Positions 1-13,300 of a stretch of DNA of 64,000 nt are shown here, piece by piece; position 1 is the first letter of the stretch, and every line of letters starts with the position of its first letter. The stretch covers positions 9,666,346-9,730,345 of the forward strand of contig OX388344.1 of NCBI GenBank assembly GCA_947579665.1, in the 5' to 3' direction. The stretch comes from Sympetrum striolatum. Its lineage: Eukaryota > Arthropoda > Insecta > Odonata > Libellulidae. The notes beneath the pieces are model-generated. The model was not told the origin of the DNA. It did no database searches and saw nothing but the letters and a program-made list of their open reading frames with translations. Position numbers and translations under genes: made by a program.

Positions 1-731
1 CAACAGAACGAACGGAAAACCTCAACAATTCAACAGATGCAAACTGGAGTAAGAGCATATGAAAAAAATTCATGATTTTTCCCATCATACCATCTAAATC
101 CAGTGTATCCTACTTGAAACCCAATTAACTTATCATTACCGATTAAAAACATAAAGTGACATGATATAGCACCATTGAAACTCGATCAAAGAAATAATTA
201 GGTCTTGCAATGTATTGGAAAACTTGGAGACACATTTAAAAACAATGAATTGAAAACAATAAATGTAATAATATCTTACTCTGCAGCAACCCTTAAAGCA
301 CTCAGTGGCTGCAGTTATACTTCCCTTATTCTCTACATGAATAATAGCACAAACACATAATATATTTATTATAATTACAAATGCCAATTTAAATTCCAGT
401 AATAGCAACAGATCATATTAGATGATTACAAAGCAATTAAACAAGGAAATTACAATTTTGGATGCATAGTGCTAAACCTATATTGAAATGAGGATCTCTT
501 AAATGATAAAAGAGTTACCTTAGATTATTCAAGAGGAGAGCCTGCACGAACCTATAAAACTAACCTGTAGTATCTGGTTCATCGATTTCTACCACATAAC
601 TGCCTTGTAGTAGGTGATGGTTATTAAGTCAAGATCATTAGGTAAAGAATGACTTATCTTGCCAAAGCAATTTAGAATCTGCTGCTATTCCTATGCATTT
701 TACAATTTTTCTCTTCAACAGGATGGTTTAG

Positions 732-2298
732 GAGGAGATTTTAAAGTAGGAACACCAGTAAGCCTATATCAATAAGGTATTTACTAGCTCCCCATTCCTG
801 AAAGGTTAGAAAAGAGACCATGAATATTAAATAAAAAAAAATTTATCATAAAAAGTATTATTTTCAAATGATAATCAGATACCTAGACTTAAAAAATATA
901 TTCTAAAATCTTAAGGAAAACATACCATATTTTTTCATCACCAAAAGGAAAGGCTTGGAATCACTGCATCCAACGATAGTCTTGATTAAGATGCCTTCTT
1001 CAAAGCGCATCGATTATTAAAACGTCTCACTCATTATGAGAGGTCAGATCAGACCCTCTACATGAAATCTTCAAGTTTTAGTCCCATAATGGGCAGAACT
1101 TCTCTATCAAGAGAGGCAAAATGCCTCTCGGTGACGAGAATTGTATCTGCAAATGGTATCTCTCTTTTGATAGCTACCAGAAAGTCTTGAAGGACAAAAC
1201 ATCTCAATCGGAATCCTGATCGTCGATGAGAATATTATTTTGCCAAAGGTAGCTTTCTATTGAGTGATACCATGAGGTACGCAGACCCTCTTTCCATGGG
1301 CAGAACCTCTCGAACAGGAGAGGCGTTACACCTCCCCTGAAGAGAACTGTATTCTGAAAATGGTACCTTTCATTTAAGAGCTACCCCGTGGTACCCAGAC
1401 CCACTCGATGGGCAGAATCTCTCGACCTTGGGGAGGCATCACACCACTCCATAGTGAGAATTTTATTCTGCTAGGGTAGCTCTCTTTTGAAGTTACCAGA
1501 AGACCTCTCAGCAGGAAGGATAAAGTGGAGATTTTAAGGTAGGTAAAGCAGTAGACCTTTATCAATAATGTATTTATAAGCACCCCATTCCTGAAAGGTT
1601 AGAAAAGAGAAAATTAATATTCAACGAAAAAATTTTAATCATAAAAATTATTATTTTCTAATGATAGTCAAATAACATTACTTAAGAGATATATTCTAAA
1701 ATCTTAAGAAAAACATACCATATTTTGTCATCACCAATTGGGAAGGCATTGGAATCCCTCCATCCAACGATAATTTCAAATAAGATGCCTTCTTCAAAGC
1801 GCATCAATTATTAAAACGTCTCACTCATTATGAGAGGTCAGATCAGACCCTCTACATGAAATCTTCAAGTTTTAGTCCCATAATGGGCAGAACTTCTCTA
1901 TCAAGAGAGACAAAATGCCTCTCGGTGACGAGAATTGTATCTGCAAATGGTATCTCTCTTTTGATAGCTACCAGAAAGTCTTGAAGGGCAAAACATCTCA
2001 ATCGGAATCCTGATCGTCGATGAGAATATTATTTTGCCAAAGGTAGCTTTCTATTGAGTGATACCATGAGGTACGCAGACCCTCTTTCCATGGGCAGAAC
2101 CTCTCGAACAGGAGAGGCGTTACACCTCCCCTGAAGAGAACTGTATTCTGAAAATGGTACCTTACATTTAAGAGCTACCCCGTGGTACCCAGACCCACTC
2201 GATGGGCAGAATCTCTCGACCTTGGGGAGGCATCACACCACTCCATAGTGAGAATTTTATTCTGCTAGGGTAGCTCTCTTTTGAAGTTACCAGAACAC
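732..2298. repeat. 794-bp tandem duplication inside the 4.9-kb unit
   Basis: Two blocks, about 732-1,524 and 1,526-2,298, align along their whole length with a 794-bp offset. An example is the shared stretch starting at 1,021 and 1,815. They differ by small indels and substitutions, and are much less alike than neighbouring 4.9-kb units are. The 794-bp duplication is therefore older than the amplification of the larger unit. The same pair recurs in every copy, for instance around 5,629-7,195, 10,526-12,092, 15,423-16,988 and 20,320-21,880. Confidence 0.92.
1090..1500. repeat. Four ~105-bp hairpin-bearing monomers (A-D)
   Basis: Within each 794-bp block lie four diverged monomers beginning near 1,090, 1,199, 1,297 and 1,409. 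Each runs from a GGGCAGAA-type start, through a short inverted repeat (for example CCTCTC-GAACA-GGAGAGG at 1,304), to a GAGAAxTxTATTCTG box and a GCTACCAG-like end. Monomer B is the most diverged and keeps only its second half. A matching quartet lies in the second block from about 1,884. The stems suggest structured DNA or RNA, but no function is known. Confidence 0.8.
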
Positions 2299-3152
2299 CA
2301 GAAGACTTCTCCATATGGGTACCTATAAAACAATAGTTATTAATTATGGCCTTAAAATAATAGAATTATATTGTTCAATTTTATTTAGATATTTCCAAAA
2401 TATACTAGGCTTAAAGCGATTTACTCTAAAATTTGTAACCTTATGTTGATTCATTACCTTGAAAGTGCTGTTAATATATTGAAGAAGTAGTCAGTTTTCC
2501 ATGTGCCTATCCAACAACATCCAAAGGTTTCTAATTTTTCTGTCCCCAGCTGCAGGGGTTCAATGAACAAAGGTACCGCATTGCTTGGTCCCTCATTAAG
2601 TTGTCCTCAACTAATGCAAACTTACGATTTCCATCTGCATTCTCATAGGAGTTTTTTGCTTTTGTTTACCATCTCTTTCTAATGCTGTCTATAGTTATTG
2701 TATCTCTGCTGCAAATAAAGCTTCAAATGCACTCAAATATTTATTATAATTTTCAAACTTTGGATTAAGTTTTACCATAAAGCTAGTGTAGTTTGGTTAT
2801 CACACGTTCATAGACTATATAGAAATTTGCTTACCTTTCTGGATCATTGATGACCGATATCCACTGCTTTTCCATAGTAGTCAGCATCGAACACATGACA
2901 CTGAAGCTAAAAATCGTTTTTTTCTTCTTGGTTAATTGTTATGGCCAGTACGTTGAAAAAATTTCAAGTCAGTAACACTTATGAATTGTGGTTACAATTT
3001 TAATCCCCAATGAATGAATGAGTCAGTGAATGTATAATTAGGTATAATTTGAGAAACATCTATATGTAATAGATAGGAGATGGATTAACAGATATAACTT
3101 TAATTTGTAAGCATCATAAAGTCATTTTTGATACACCACTTTGTGCTACCAG

Positions 3153-3275
3153 TGCCTCAATGAGGCCATGGCAGTGGACGATGATGCACAGTCGGACAAG
3201 ACCACACTTGCCCTTGCACACAAAGTTCCCAAAATGGCCTGTGGAAAAACTACTACCAAATCGTCCACCTTATAA
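3153..3275 (+). CDS. Possible exon in the 4.9-kb unit (repeated at 8,050, 12,947, 17,843)
   Basis: A GC-richer island follows a plausible 3' splice site ending CTACCAG at 3,152. It reads open for 40 codons (starting CLNEAMAVDDDAQSDK) to a TAA at 3,273. The island recurs in copies 2-4. Copy 3 has a C-to-T change in a proline codon that is synonymous in this frame. Against a coding call, all minus-strand frames are also largely open here, no partner exon is evident, and I recognise no domain. It may be a captured gene fragment or an exon of an amplified gene. Confidence 0.25.
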   Translation, partial: CLNEAMAVDDDAQSDKTTLALAHKVPKMACGKTTTKSSTL

Positions 3276-4002
3276 CCACCTTATATAATATAATAACCTT
3301 ATGCCCAAAGCAGTGCGGAGCTTGTGTTAAAAATTTAATGTACTCAAACCTAACTAGCTAGGCATACTCTATGCTCCAAAGGACTGGATACACAAAGGAT
3401 ATATTTCAATGAATTTCTATGAACCTATTATATTTCCATAGGAAGTTCTATTGGAAATGGATAAGTTGCCAATAAAGAATAGCAATTACGCACCTGAAAA
3501 AGAATAATATTAATAAATAACTGATGAAAATTTTAAAACTTAGGTCTCATATTTTTCCTCAAGTAGATAATCAGCAACTTCCCTTTCATCAGTATTTCAT
3601 GATTTACTCCTAAACAATCAGTTATACAAAAAAATCTTTCACACAAAAGTTATATTAAATTGCATTTCTAAAACTTTTATTAATGATTGTATATACCTAA
3701 GTATCAGATTAATGGAGATATTTTGCAAAAATCAGTAACGAAGCCCAAAAATGTAGAGCTCGACTTCCAGCTAACCGATTTAAACCAGGAACTAATCATT
3801 TCTAACGACGCCAATCAAAGTACTATATATGAAATTTGAGGTTGATAAAACAAATACTTTTCATATTACAGTTCCCATAAAGTACATAATCAGCTGCTTC
3901 CGGTTAATCAGTATTTCATATTATAATAAAATTTGTTCAATGCAGCAGTAATAGAAAATTACATTTTCTAAAACAGTAGTATATACCTAAATATCATTTT
4001 TT

Positions 4003-4322
4003 TGAGATATTTCGCAAAAAAGGAAATTTTCTTCCAAGAATAAGAAAAGCTCAACTTTTAAGTAAACCATTTGCTCCAAAAAATTATCAACTCTGTCAGC
4101 ACACCACAGTATATATGTGAAGTTAGGTACTGATAGGGCTAATAATTTTCACGTTAGAGCTCCCACAAGCACAAACACACACACAGACGCAGACATCGTT
4201 CCAAAAATGGTCAGAACGTATTCTAGGGACCCCAAAACATGTATTTTGTTTGAAATCTCGTAGTCAAATTTTTTCACCAAAACAATACTTTCTATGTACT
4301 ATGAATATGGAGAAAGTAAAAA
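4003..4322 (+). repeat. Dispersed repeat copy within the unit (also at 8,900, 13,797, 18,690)
   Basis: This segment matches the reverse complement of 62,690-63,030. Shared parts are the GAGATATTTxGCAAAA start, the AAGTTxGGTAxTGATA box, a CACACACA tract, a GGTCAGAACG box, GGGACCCCAAAACATGTATTT and the AATATGGAGAAAGTA end. A second, partial copy of the same family lies just upstream at about 3,712-3,870. The family is an interspersed non-coding repeat that ended up inside the amplified unit. The ORF that crosses the copy at 18,805-19,026 is not a gene. Confidence 0.75.
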
Positions 4323-7300
4323 TCCAATTAGTATGAAGGAATCGACCCTAAAATACATGGTATATTGTATGTTTGCAATAACAAAAGTGTAAAATCTTCT
4401 ACCGCTATCGAAAGAGTCTAAACAATTTAGGTTACAGACCACCCATTTCCATTTTACACTTCCATTATTTCATTGAATTTAAGAAAAAGAAATCCAACAA
4501 AGCAAACCAAAAGACAGCTTAAATGTAAAGTAACCACAAGGATGATCATTGAAATAAATCAGATTTCCAGAAATACATCCCACAAACTTAGTCCATGATC
4601 TCCAATTGGAAATATTCCTATAACTATAATAAAATCTGCTAGTTAAGATGGCAGACATTGGCCGACTCAAGCAAATTGACGAAATCGTATTTCAACCTGT
4701 ATAATGGAACATATTGACAGTAATTGCAATATTATATCTAAATATATATTATTACTCAAATAAGGCATGAAATATATATAAAAAATTATGAACTACCCAG
4801 AATATTATGATCATGTATCCCCAAATCTAGCAAAGAGCAATGTGAAAGGAAAAGCCGGAGCAGAGATATTTTGAAAGGAGAGGATTAGACAGCACTTCAA
4901 CAGAACGAACGGAAAACCTCAACAATTCAACAGATGCAAACTGGAGCAAGAGCATATGAAAAAAATTCATGATTTTTCCCATCATACCATCTAAATCCAG
5001 TGTATCCTACTTGAAACCCTATTAACTTATCATTACCGATTAAAAACATAAAGTGACATGATATAGCACCATTGAAACTCGATCAAAGAAATAATTAGGT
5101 CTTGCAATGTATTGGAAAACTTGGAGACACATTTAAAAACAATGAATTGAAAACAATAAATGTAATAATATCTTACTCTGCAGCAACCCTTAAAGCACTC
5201 AGTGGCTGCAGTTATACTTCCCTTATTCTCTACATGAATAATAGCACAAACACATAATATATTTATTATAATTACAAATGCCAATTTAAATTCCAGTAAT
5301 AGCAACAGATCATATTAGATGATTACAAAGCAATTAAACAAGGAAATTACAATTTTGGATGCATAGTGCTAAACCTATATTGAAATGAGGATCTCTTAAA
5401 TGATAAAAGAGTTACCTTAGATTATTCAAGAGGAGAGCCTGCACGAACCTATAAAACTAACCTGTAGTATCTGGTTCATCGATTTCTACCACATAACTGC
5501 CTTGTAGTAGGTGATGGTTATTAAGTCAAGATCATTAGGTAAAGAATGACTTATCTTGCCAAAGCAATGTAGAATCTGCTGCTATTCCTATGCATTTTAC
5601 AATTTTTCTCTTCAACAGGATGGTTTAGGAGGAGATTTTAAAGTAGGAACACCAGTAAGCCTATATCAATAAGGTATTTACTAGCTCCCCATTCCTGAAA
5701 GGTTAGAAAAGAGACCATGAATATTAAATAAAAAAAAATTTATCATAAAAAGTATTATTTTCAAATGATAATCAGATACCTAGACTTAAAAAATATATTC
5801 TAAAATCTTAAGGAAAACATACCATATTTTTTCATCACCAAAAGGAAAGGCTTGGAATCACTGCATCCAACGATAGTCTTGATTAAGATGCCTTCTTCAA
5901 AGCGCATCGATTATTAAAACGTCTCACTCATTATGAGAGGTCAGATCAGACCCTCTACATGAAATCTTCAAGTTTTAGTCCCATAATGGGCAGAACTTCT
6001 CTATCAAGAGAGGCAAAATGCCTCTCGGTGACGAGAATTGTATCTGCAAATGGTATCTCTCTTTTGATAGCTACCAGAAAGTCTTGAAGGACAAAACATC
6101 TCAATCGGAATCCTGATCGTCGATGAGAATATTATTTTGCCAAAGGTAGCTTTCTATTGAGTGATACCATGAGGTACGCAGACCCTCTTTCCATGGGCAG
6201 AACCTCTCGAACAGGAGAGGCGTTACACCTCCCCTGAAGAGAACTGTATTCTGAAAATGGTACCTTTCATTTAAGAGCTACCCCGTGGTACCCAGACCCA
6301 CTCGATGGGCAGAATCTCTCGACCTTGGGGAGGCATCACACCACTCCATAGTGAGAATTTTATTCTGCTAGGGTAGCTCTCTTTTGAAGTTACCAGAAGA
6401 CCTCTCAGCAGGAAGGATAAAGTGGAGATTTTAAGGTAGGTAAAGCAGTAGACCTTTATCAATAATGTATTTATAAGCACCCCATTCCTGAAAGGTTAGA
6501 AAAGAGAAAATTAATATTCAACGAAAAAATTTTAATCATAAAAATTATTATTTTCTAATGATAGTCAAATAACATTACTTAAGAGATATATTCTAAAATC
6601 TTAAGAAAAACATACCATATTTTGTCATCACCAATTGGGAAGGCATTGGAATCCCTCCATCCAACGATAATTTCAAATAAGATGCCTTCTTCAAAGCGCA
6701 TCAATTATTAAAACGTCTCACTCATTATGAGAGGTCAGATCAGACCCTCTACATGAAATCTTCAAGTTTTAGTCCCATAATGGGCAGAACTTCTCTATCA
6801 AGAGAGACAAAATGCCTCTCGGTGACGAGAATTGTATCTGCAAATGGTATCTCTCTTTTGATAGCTACCAGAAAGTCTTGAAGGGCAAAACATCTCAATC
6901 GGAATCCTGATCGTCGATGAGAATATTATTTTGCCAAAGGTAGCTTTCTATTGAGTGATACCATGAGGTACGCAGACCCTCTTTCCATGGGCAGAACCTC
7001 TCGAACAGGAGAGGCGTTACACCTCCCCTGAAGAGAACTGTATTCTGAAAATGGTACCTTACATTTAAGAGCTACCCCGTGGTACCCAGACCCACTCGAT
7101 GGGCAGAATCTCTCGACCTTGGGGAGGCATCACACCACTCCATAGTGAGAATTTTATTCTGCTAGGGTAGCTCTCTTTTGAAGTTACCAGAACACCAGAA
7201 GACTTCTCCATATGGGTACCTATAAAACAATAGTTATTAATTATGGCCTTAAAATAATAGAATTATATTGTTCAATTTTATTTAGATATTTCCAAAATAT

Positions 7301-10300
7301 ACTAGGCTTAAAGCGATTTACTCTAAAATTTGTAACCTTATGTTGATTCATTACCTTGAAAGTGCTGTTAATATATTGAAGAAGTAGTCAGTTTTCCATG
7401 TGCCTATCCAACAACATCCAAAGGTTTCTAATTTTTCTGTCCCCAGCTGCAGGGGTTCAATGAACAAAGGTACCGCATTGCTTGGTCCCTCATTAAGTTG
7501 TCCTCAACTAATGCAAACTTACGATTTCCATCTGCATTCTCATAGGAGTTTTTTGCTTTTGTTTACCATCTCTTTCTAATGCTGTCTATAGTTATTGTAT
7601 CTCTGCTGCAAATAAAGCTTCAAATGCACTCAAATATTTATTATAATTTTCAAACTTTGGATTAAGTTTTACCATAAAGCTAGTGTAGTTTGGTTATCAC
7701 ACGTTCATAGACTATATAGAAATTTGCTTACCTTTCTGGATCATTGATGACCGATATCCACTGCTTTTCCATAGTAGTCAGCATCGAACACATGACACTG
7801 AAGCTAAAAATCGTTTTTTTCTTCTTGGTTAATTGTTATGGCCAGTACGTTGAAAAAATTTCAAGTCAGTAACACTTATGAATTGTGGTTACAATTTTAA
7901 TCCCCAATGAATGAATGAGTCAGTGAATGTATAATTAGGTATAATTTGAGAAACATCTATATGTAATAGATAGGAGATGGATTAACAGATATAACTTTAA
8001 TTTGTAAGCATCATAAAGTCATTTTTGATACACCACTTTGTGCTACCAGTGCCTCAATGAGGCCATGGCAGTGGACGATGATGCACAGTCGGACAAGACC
8101 ACACTTGCCCTTGCACACAAAGTTCCCAAAATGGCCTGTGGAAAAACTACTACCAAATCGTCCACCTTATAACCACCTTATATAATATAATAACCTTATG
8201 CCCAAAGCAGTGCGGAGCTTGTGTTAAAAATTTAATGTACTCAAACCTAACTAGCTAGGCATACTCTATGCTCCAAAGGACTGGATACACAAAGGATATA
8301 TTTCAATGAATTTCTATGAACCTATTATATTTCCATAGGAAGTTCTATTGGAAATGGATAAGTTGCCAATAAAGAATAGCAATTACGCACCTGAAAAAGA
8401 ATAATATTAATAAATAACTGATGAAAATTTTAAAACTTAGGTCTCATATTTTTCCTCAAGTAGATAATCAGCAACTTCCCTTTCATCAGTATTTCATGAT
8501 TTACTCCTAAACAATCAGTTATACAAAAAAATCTTTCACACAAAAGTTATATTAAATTGCATTTCTAAAACTTTTATTAATGATTGTATATACCTAAGTA
8601 TCAGATTAATGGAGATATTTTGCAAAAATCAGTAACGAAGCCCAAAAATGTAGAGCTCGACTTCCAGCTAACCGATTTAAACCAGGAACTAATCATTTCT
8701 AACGACGCCAATCAAAGTACTATATATGAAATTTGAGGTTGATAAAACAAATACTTTTCATATTACAGTTCCCATAAAGTACATAATCAGCTGCTTCCGG
8801 TTAATCAGTATTTCATATTATAATAAAATTTGTTCAATGCAGCAGTAATAGAAAATTACATTTTCTAAAACAGTAGTATATACCTAAATATCATTTTTTT
8901 GAGATATTTCGCAAAAAAGGAAATTTTCTTCCAAGAATAAGAAAAGCTCAACTTTTAAGTAAACCATTTGCTCCAAAAAATTATCAACTCTGTCAGCACA
9001 CCACAGTATATATGTGAAGTTAGGTACTGATAGGGCTAATAATTTTCACGTTAGAGCTCCCACAAGCACAAACACACACACAGACGCAGACATCGTTCCA
9101 AAAATGGTCAGAACGTATTCTAGGGACCCCAAAACATGTATTTTGTTTGAAATCTCGTAGTCAAATTTTTTCACCAAAACAATACTTTCTATGTACTATG
9201 AATATGGAGAAAGTAAAAATCCAATTAGTATGAAGGAATCGACCCTAAAATACATGGTATATTGTATGTTTGCAATAACAAAAGTGTAAAATCTTCTACC
9301 GCTATCGAAAGAGTCTAAACAATTTAGGTTACAGACCACCCATTTCCATTTTACACTTCCATTATTTCATTGAATTTAAGAAAAAGAAATCCAACAAAGC
9401 AAACCAAAAGACAGCTTAAATGTAAAGTAACCACAAGGATGATCATTGAAATAAATCAGATTTCCAGAAATACATCCCACAAACTTAGTCCATGATCTCC
9501 AATTGGAAATATTCCTATAACTATAATAAAATCTGCTAGTTAAGATGGCAGACATTGGCCGACTCAAGCAAATTGACGAAATCGTATTTCAACCTGTATA
9601 ATGGAACATATTGACAGTAATTGCAATATTATATCTAAATATATATTATTACTCAAATAAGGCATGAAATATATATAAAAAATTATGAACTACCCAGAAT
9701 ATTATGATCATGTATCCCCAAATCTAGCAAAGAGCAATGTGAAAGGAAAAGCCGGAGCAGAGATATTTTGAAAGGAGAGGATTAGACAGCACTTCAACAG
9801 AACGAACGGAAAACCTCAACAATTCAACAGATGCAAACTGGAGCAAGAGCATATGAAAAAAATTCATGATTTTTCCCATCATACCATCTAAATCCAGTGT
9901 ATCCTACTTGAAACCCTATTAACTTATCATTACCGATTAAAAACATAAAGTGACATGATATAGCACCATTGAAACTCGATCAAAGAAATAATTAGGTCTT
10001 GCAATGTATTGGAAAACTTGGAGACACATTTAAAAACAATGAATTGAAAACAATAAATGTAATAATATCTTACTCTGCAGCAACCCTTAAAGCACTCAGT
10101 GGCTGCAGTTATACTTCCCTTATTCTCTACATGAATAATAGCACAAACACATAATATATTTATTATAATTACAAATGCCAATTTAAATTCCAGTAATAGC
10201 AACAGATCATATTAGATGATTACAAAGCAATTAAACAAGGAAATTACAATTTTGGATGCATAGTGCTAAACCTATATTGAAATGAGGATCTCTTAAATGA

Positions 10301-13300
10301 TAAAAGAGTTACCTTAGATTATTCAAGAGGAGAGCCTGCACGAACCTATAAAACTAACCTGTAGTATCTGGTTCATCGATTTCTACCACATAACTGCCTT
10401 GTAGTAGGTGATGGTTATTAAGTCAAGATCATTAGGTAAAGAATGACTTATCTTGCCAAAGCAATGTAGAATCTGCTGCTATTCCTATGCATTTTACAAT
10501 TTTTCTCTTCAACAGGATGGTTTAGGAGGAGATTTTAAAGTAGGAACACCAGTAAGCCTATATCAATAAGGTATTTACTAGCTCCCCATTCCTGAAAGGT
10601 TAGAAAAGAGACCATGAATATTAAATAAAAAAAAATTTATCATAAAAAGTATTATTTTCAAATGATAATCAGATACCTAGACTTAAAAAATATATTCTAA
10701 AATCTTAAGGAAAACATACCATATTTTTTCATCACCAAAAGGAAAGGCTTGGAATCACTGCATCCAACGATAGTCTTGATTAAGATGCCTTCTTCAAAGC
10801 GCATCGATTATTAAAACGTCTCACTCATTATGAGAGGTCAGATCAGACCCTCTACATGAAATCTTCAAGTTTTAGTCCCATAATGGGCAGAACTTCTCTA
10901 TCAAGAGAGGCAAAATGCCTCTCGGTGACGAGAATTGTATCTGCAAATGGTATCTCTCTTTTGATAGCTACCAGAAAGTCTTGAAGGACAAAACATCTCA
11001 ATCGGAATCCTGATCGTCGATGAGAATATTATTTTGCCAAAGGTAGCTTTCTATTGAGTGATACCATGAGGTACGCAGACCCTCTTTCCATGGGCAGAAC
11101 CTCTCGAACAGGAGAGGCGTTACACCTCCCCTGAAGAGAACTGTATTCTGAAAATGGTACCTTTCATTTAAGAGCTACCCCGTGGTACCCAGACCCACTC
11201 GATGGGCAGAATCTCTCGACCTTGGGGAGGCATCACACCACTCCATAGTGAGAATTTTATTCTGCTAGGGTAGCTCTCTTTTGAAGTTACCAGAAGACCT
11301 CTCAGCAGGAAGGATAAAGTGGAGATTTTAAGGTAGGTAAAGCAGTAGACCTTTATCAATAATGTATTTATAAGCACCCCATTCCTGAAAGGTTAGAAAA
11401 GAGAAAATTAATATTCAACGAAAAAATTTTAATCATAAAAATTATTATTTTCTAATGATAGTCAAATAACAATACTTAAGAGATATATTCTAAAATCTTA
11501 AGAAAAACATACCATATTTTGTCATCACCAATTGGGAAGGCATTGGAATCCCTCCATCCAACGATAATTTCAAATAAGATGCCTTCTTCAAAGCGCATCA
11601 ATTATTAAAACGTCTCACTCATTATGAGAGGTCAGATCAGACCCTCTACATGAAATCTTCAAGTTTTAGTCCCATAATGGGCAGAACTTCTCTATCAAGA
11701 GAGACAAAATGCCTCTCGGTGACGAGAATTGTATCTGCAAATGGTATCTCTCTTTTGATAGCTACCAGAAAGTCTTGAAGGGCAAAACATCTCAATCGGA
11801 ATCCTGATCGTCGATGAGAATATTATTTTGCCAAAGGTAGCTTTCTATTGAGTGATACCATGAGGTACGCAGACCCTCTTTCCATGGGCAGAACCTCTCG
11901 AACAGGAGAGGCGTTACACCTCCCCTGAAGAGAACTGTATTCTGAAAATGGTACCTTACATTTAAGAGCTACCCCGTGGTACCCAGACCCACTCGATGGG
12001 CAGAATCTCTCGACCTTGGGGAGGCATCACACCACTCCATAGTGAGAATTTTATTCTGCTAGGGTAGCTCTCTTTTGAAGTTACCAGAACACCAGAAGAC
12101 TTCTCCATATGGGTACCTATAAAACAATAGTTATTAATTATGGCCTTAAAATAATAGAATTATATTGTTCAATTTTATTTAGATATTTCCAAAATATACT
12201 AGGCTTAAAGCGATTTACTCTAAAATTTGTAACCTTATGTTGATTCATTACCTTGAAAGTGCTGTTAATATATTGAAGAAGTAGTCAGTTTTCCATGTGC
12301 CTATCCAACAACATCCAAAGGTTTCTAATTTTTCTGTCCCCAGCTGCAGGGGTTCAATGAACAAAGGTACCGCATTGCTTGGTCCCTCATTAAGTTGTCC
12401 TCAACTAATGCAAACTTACGATTTCCATCTGCATTCTCATAGGAGTTTTTTGCTTTTGTTTACCATCTCTTTCTAATGCTGTCTATAGTTATTGTATCTC
12501 TGCTGCAAATAAAGCTTCAAATGCACTCAAATATTTATTATAATTTTCAAACTTTGGATTAAGTTTTACCATAAAGCTAGTGTAGTTTGGTTATCACACG
12601 TTCATAGACTATATAGAAATTTGCTTACCTTTCTGGATCATTGATGACCGATATCCACTGCTTTTCCATAGTAGTCAGCATCGAACACATGACACTGAAG
12701 CTAAAAATCGTTTTTTTCTTCTTGGTTAATTGTTATGGCCAGTACGTTGAAAAAATTTCAAGTCAGTAACACTTATGAATTGTGGTTACAATTTTAATCC
12801 CCAATGAATGAATGAGTCAGTGAATGTATAATTAGGTATAATTTGAGAAACATCTATATGTAATAGATAGGAGATGGATTAACAGATATAACTTTAATTT
12901 GTAAGCATCATAAAGTCATTTTTGATACACCACTTTGTGCTACCAGTGCCTCAATGAGGCCATGGCAGTGGACGATGATGCACAGTCGGACAAGACCACA
13001 CTTGCCCTTGCACACAAAGTTCCTAAAATGGCCTGTGGAAAAACTACTACCAAATCGTCCACCTTATAACCACCTTATATAATATAATAACCTTATGCCC
13101 AAAGCAGTGCGGAGCTTGTGTTAAAAATTTAATGTACTCAAACCTAACTAGCTAGGCATACTCTATGCTCCAAAGGACTGGATACACAAAGGATATATTT
13201 CAATGAATTTCTATGAACCTATTATATTTCCATAGGAAGTTCTATTGGAAATGGATAAGTTGCCAATAAAGAATAGCAATTACGCACCTGAAAAAGAATA

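Noticed and set aside
136..408. 90-codon minus-strand ORF repeated in all five units, with a hydrophobic start and several cysteines
   Set aside because: It looks like a secreted peptide, but it begins with TTG and has no in-frame ATG. A stop lies just upstream and no acceptor is present. It has no support beyond repetition of the unit.
1374..1583. 69-codon minus-strand ORF in each unit
   Set aside because: It lies across the 105-bp monomers and the block junction, and its content follows the repeat. The second block does not keep it.
1090..2298. CRISPR array
   Set aside because: Repeats of about 105 bp are diverged, with no short identical repeats and unique spacers, and the DNA is eukaryotic.
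4479..4670. Minus-strand ORF of 63-77 codons and a plus-strand AAGATGGCAGAC Kozak-like start at 4,648
   Set aside because: The plus-strand frame is only 18 codons and is broken by a TAG in copy 4. The minus ORF has no domain or splice context.
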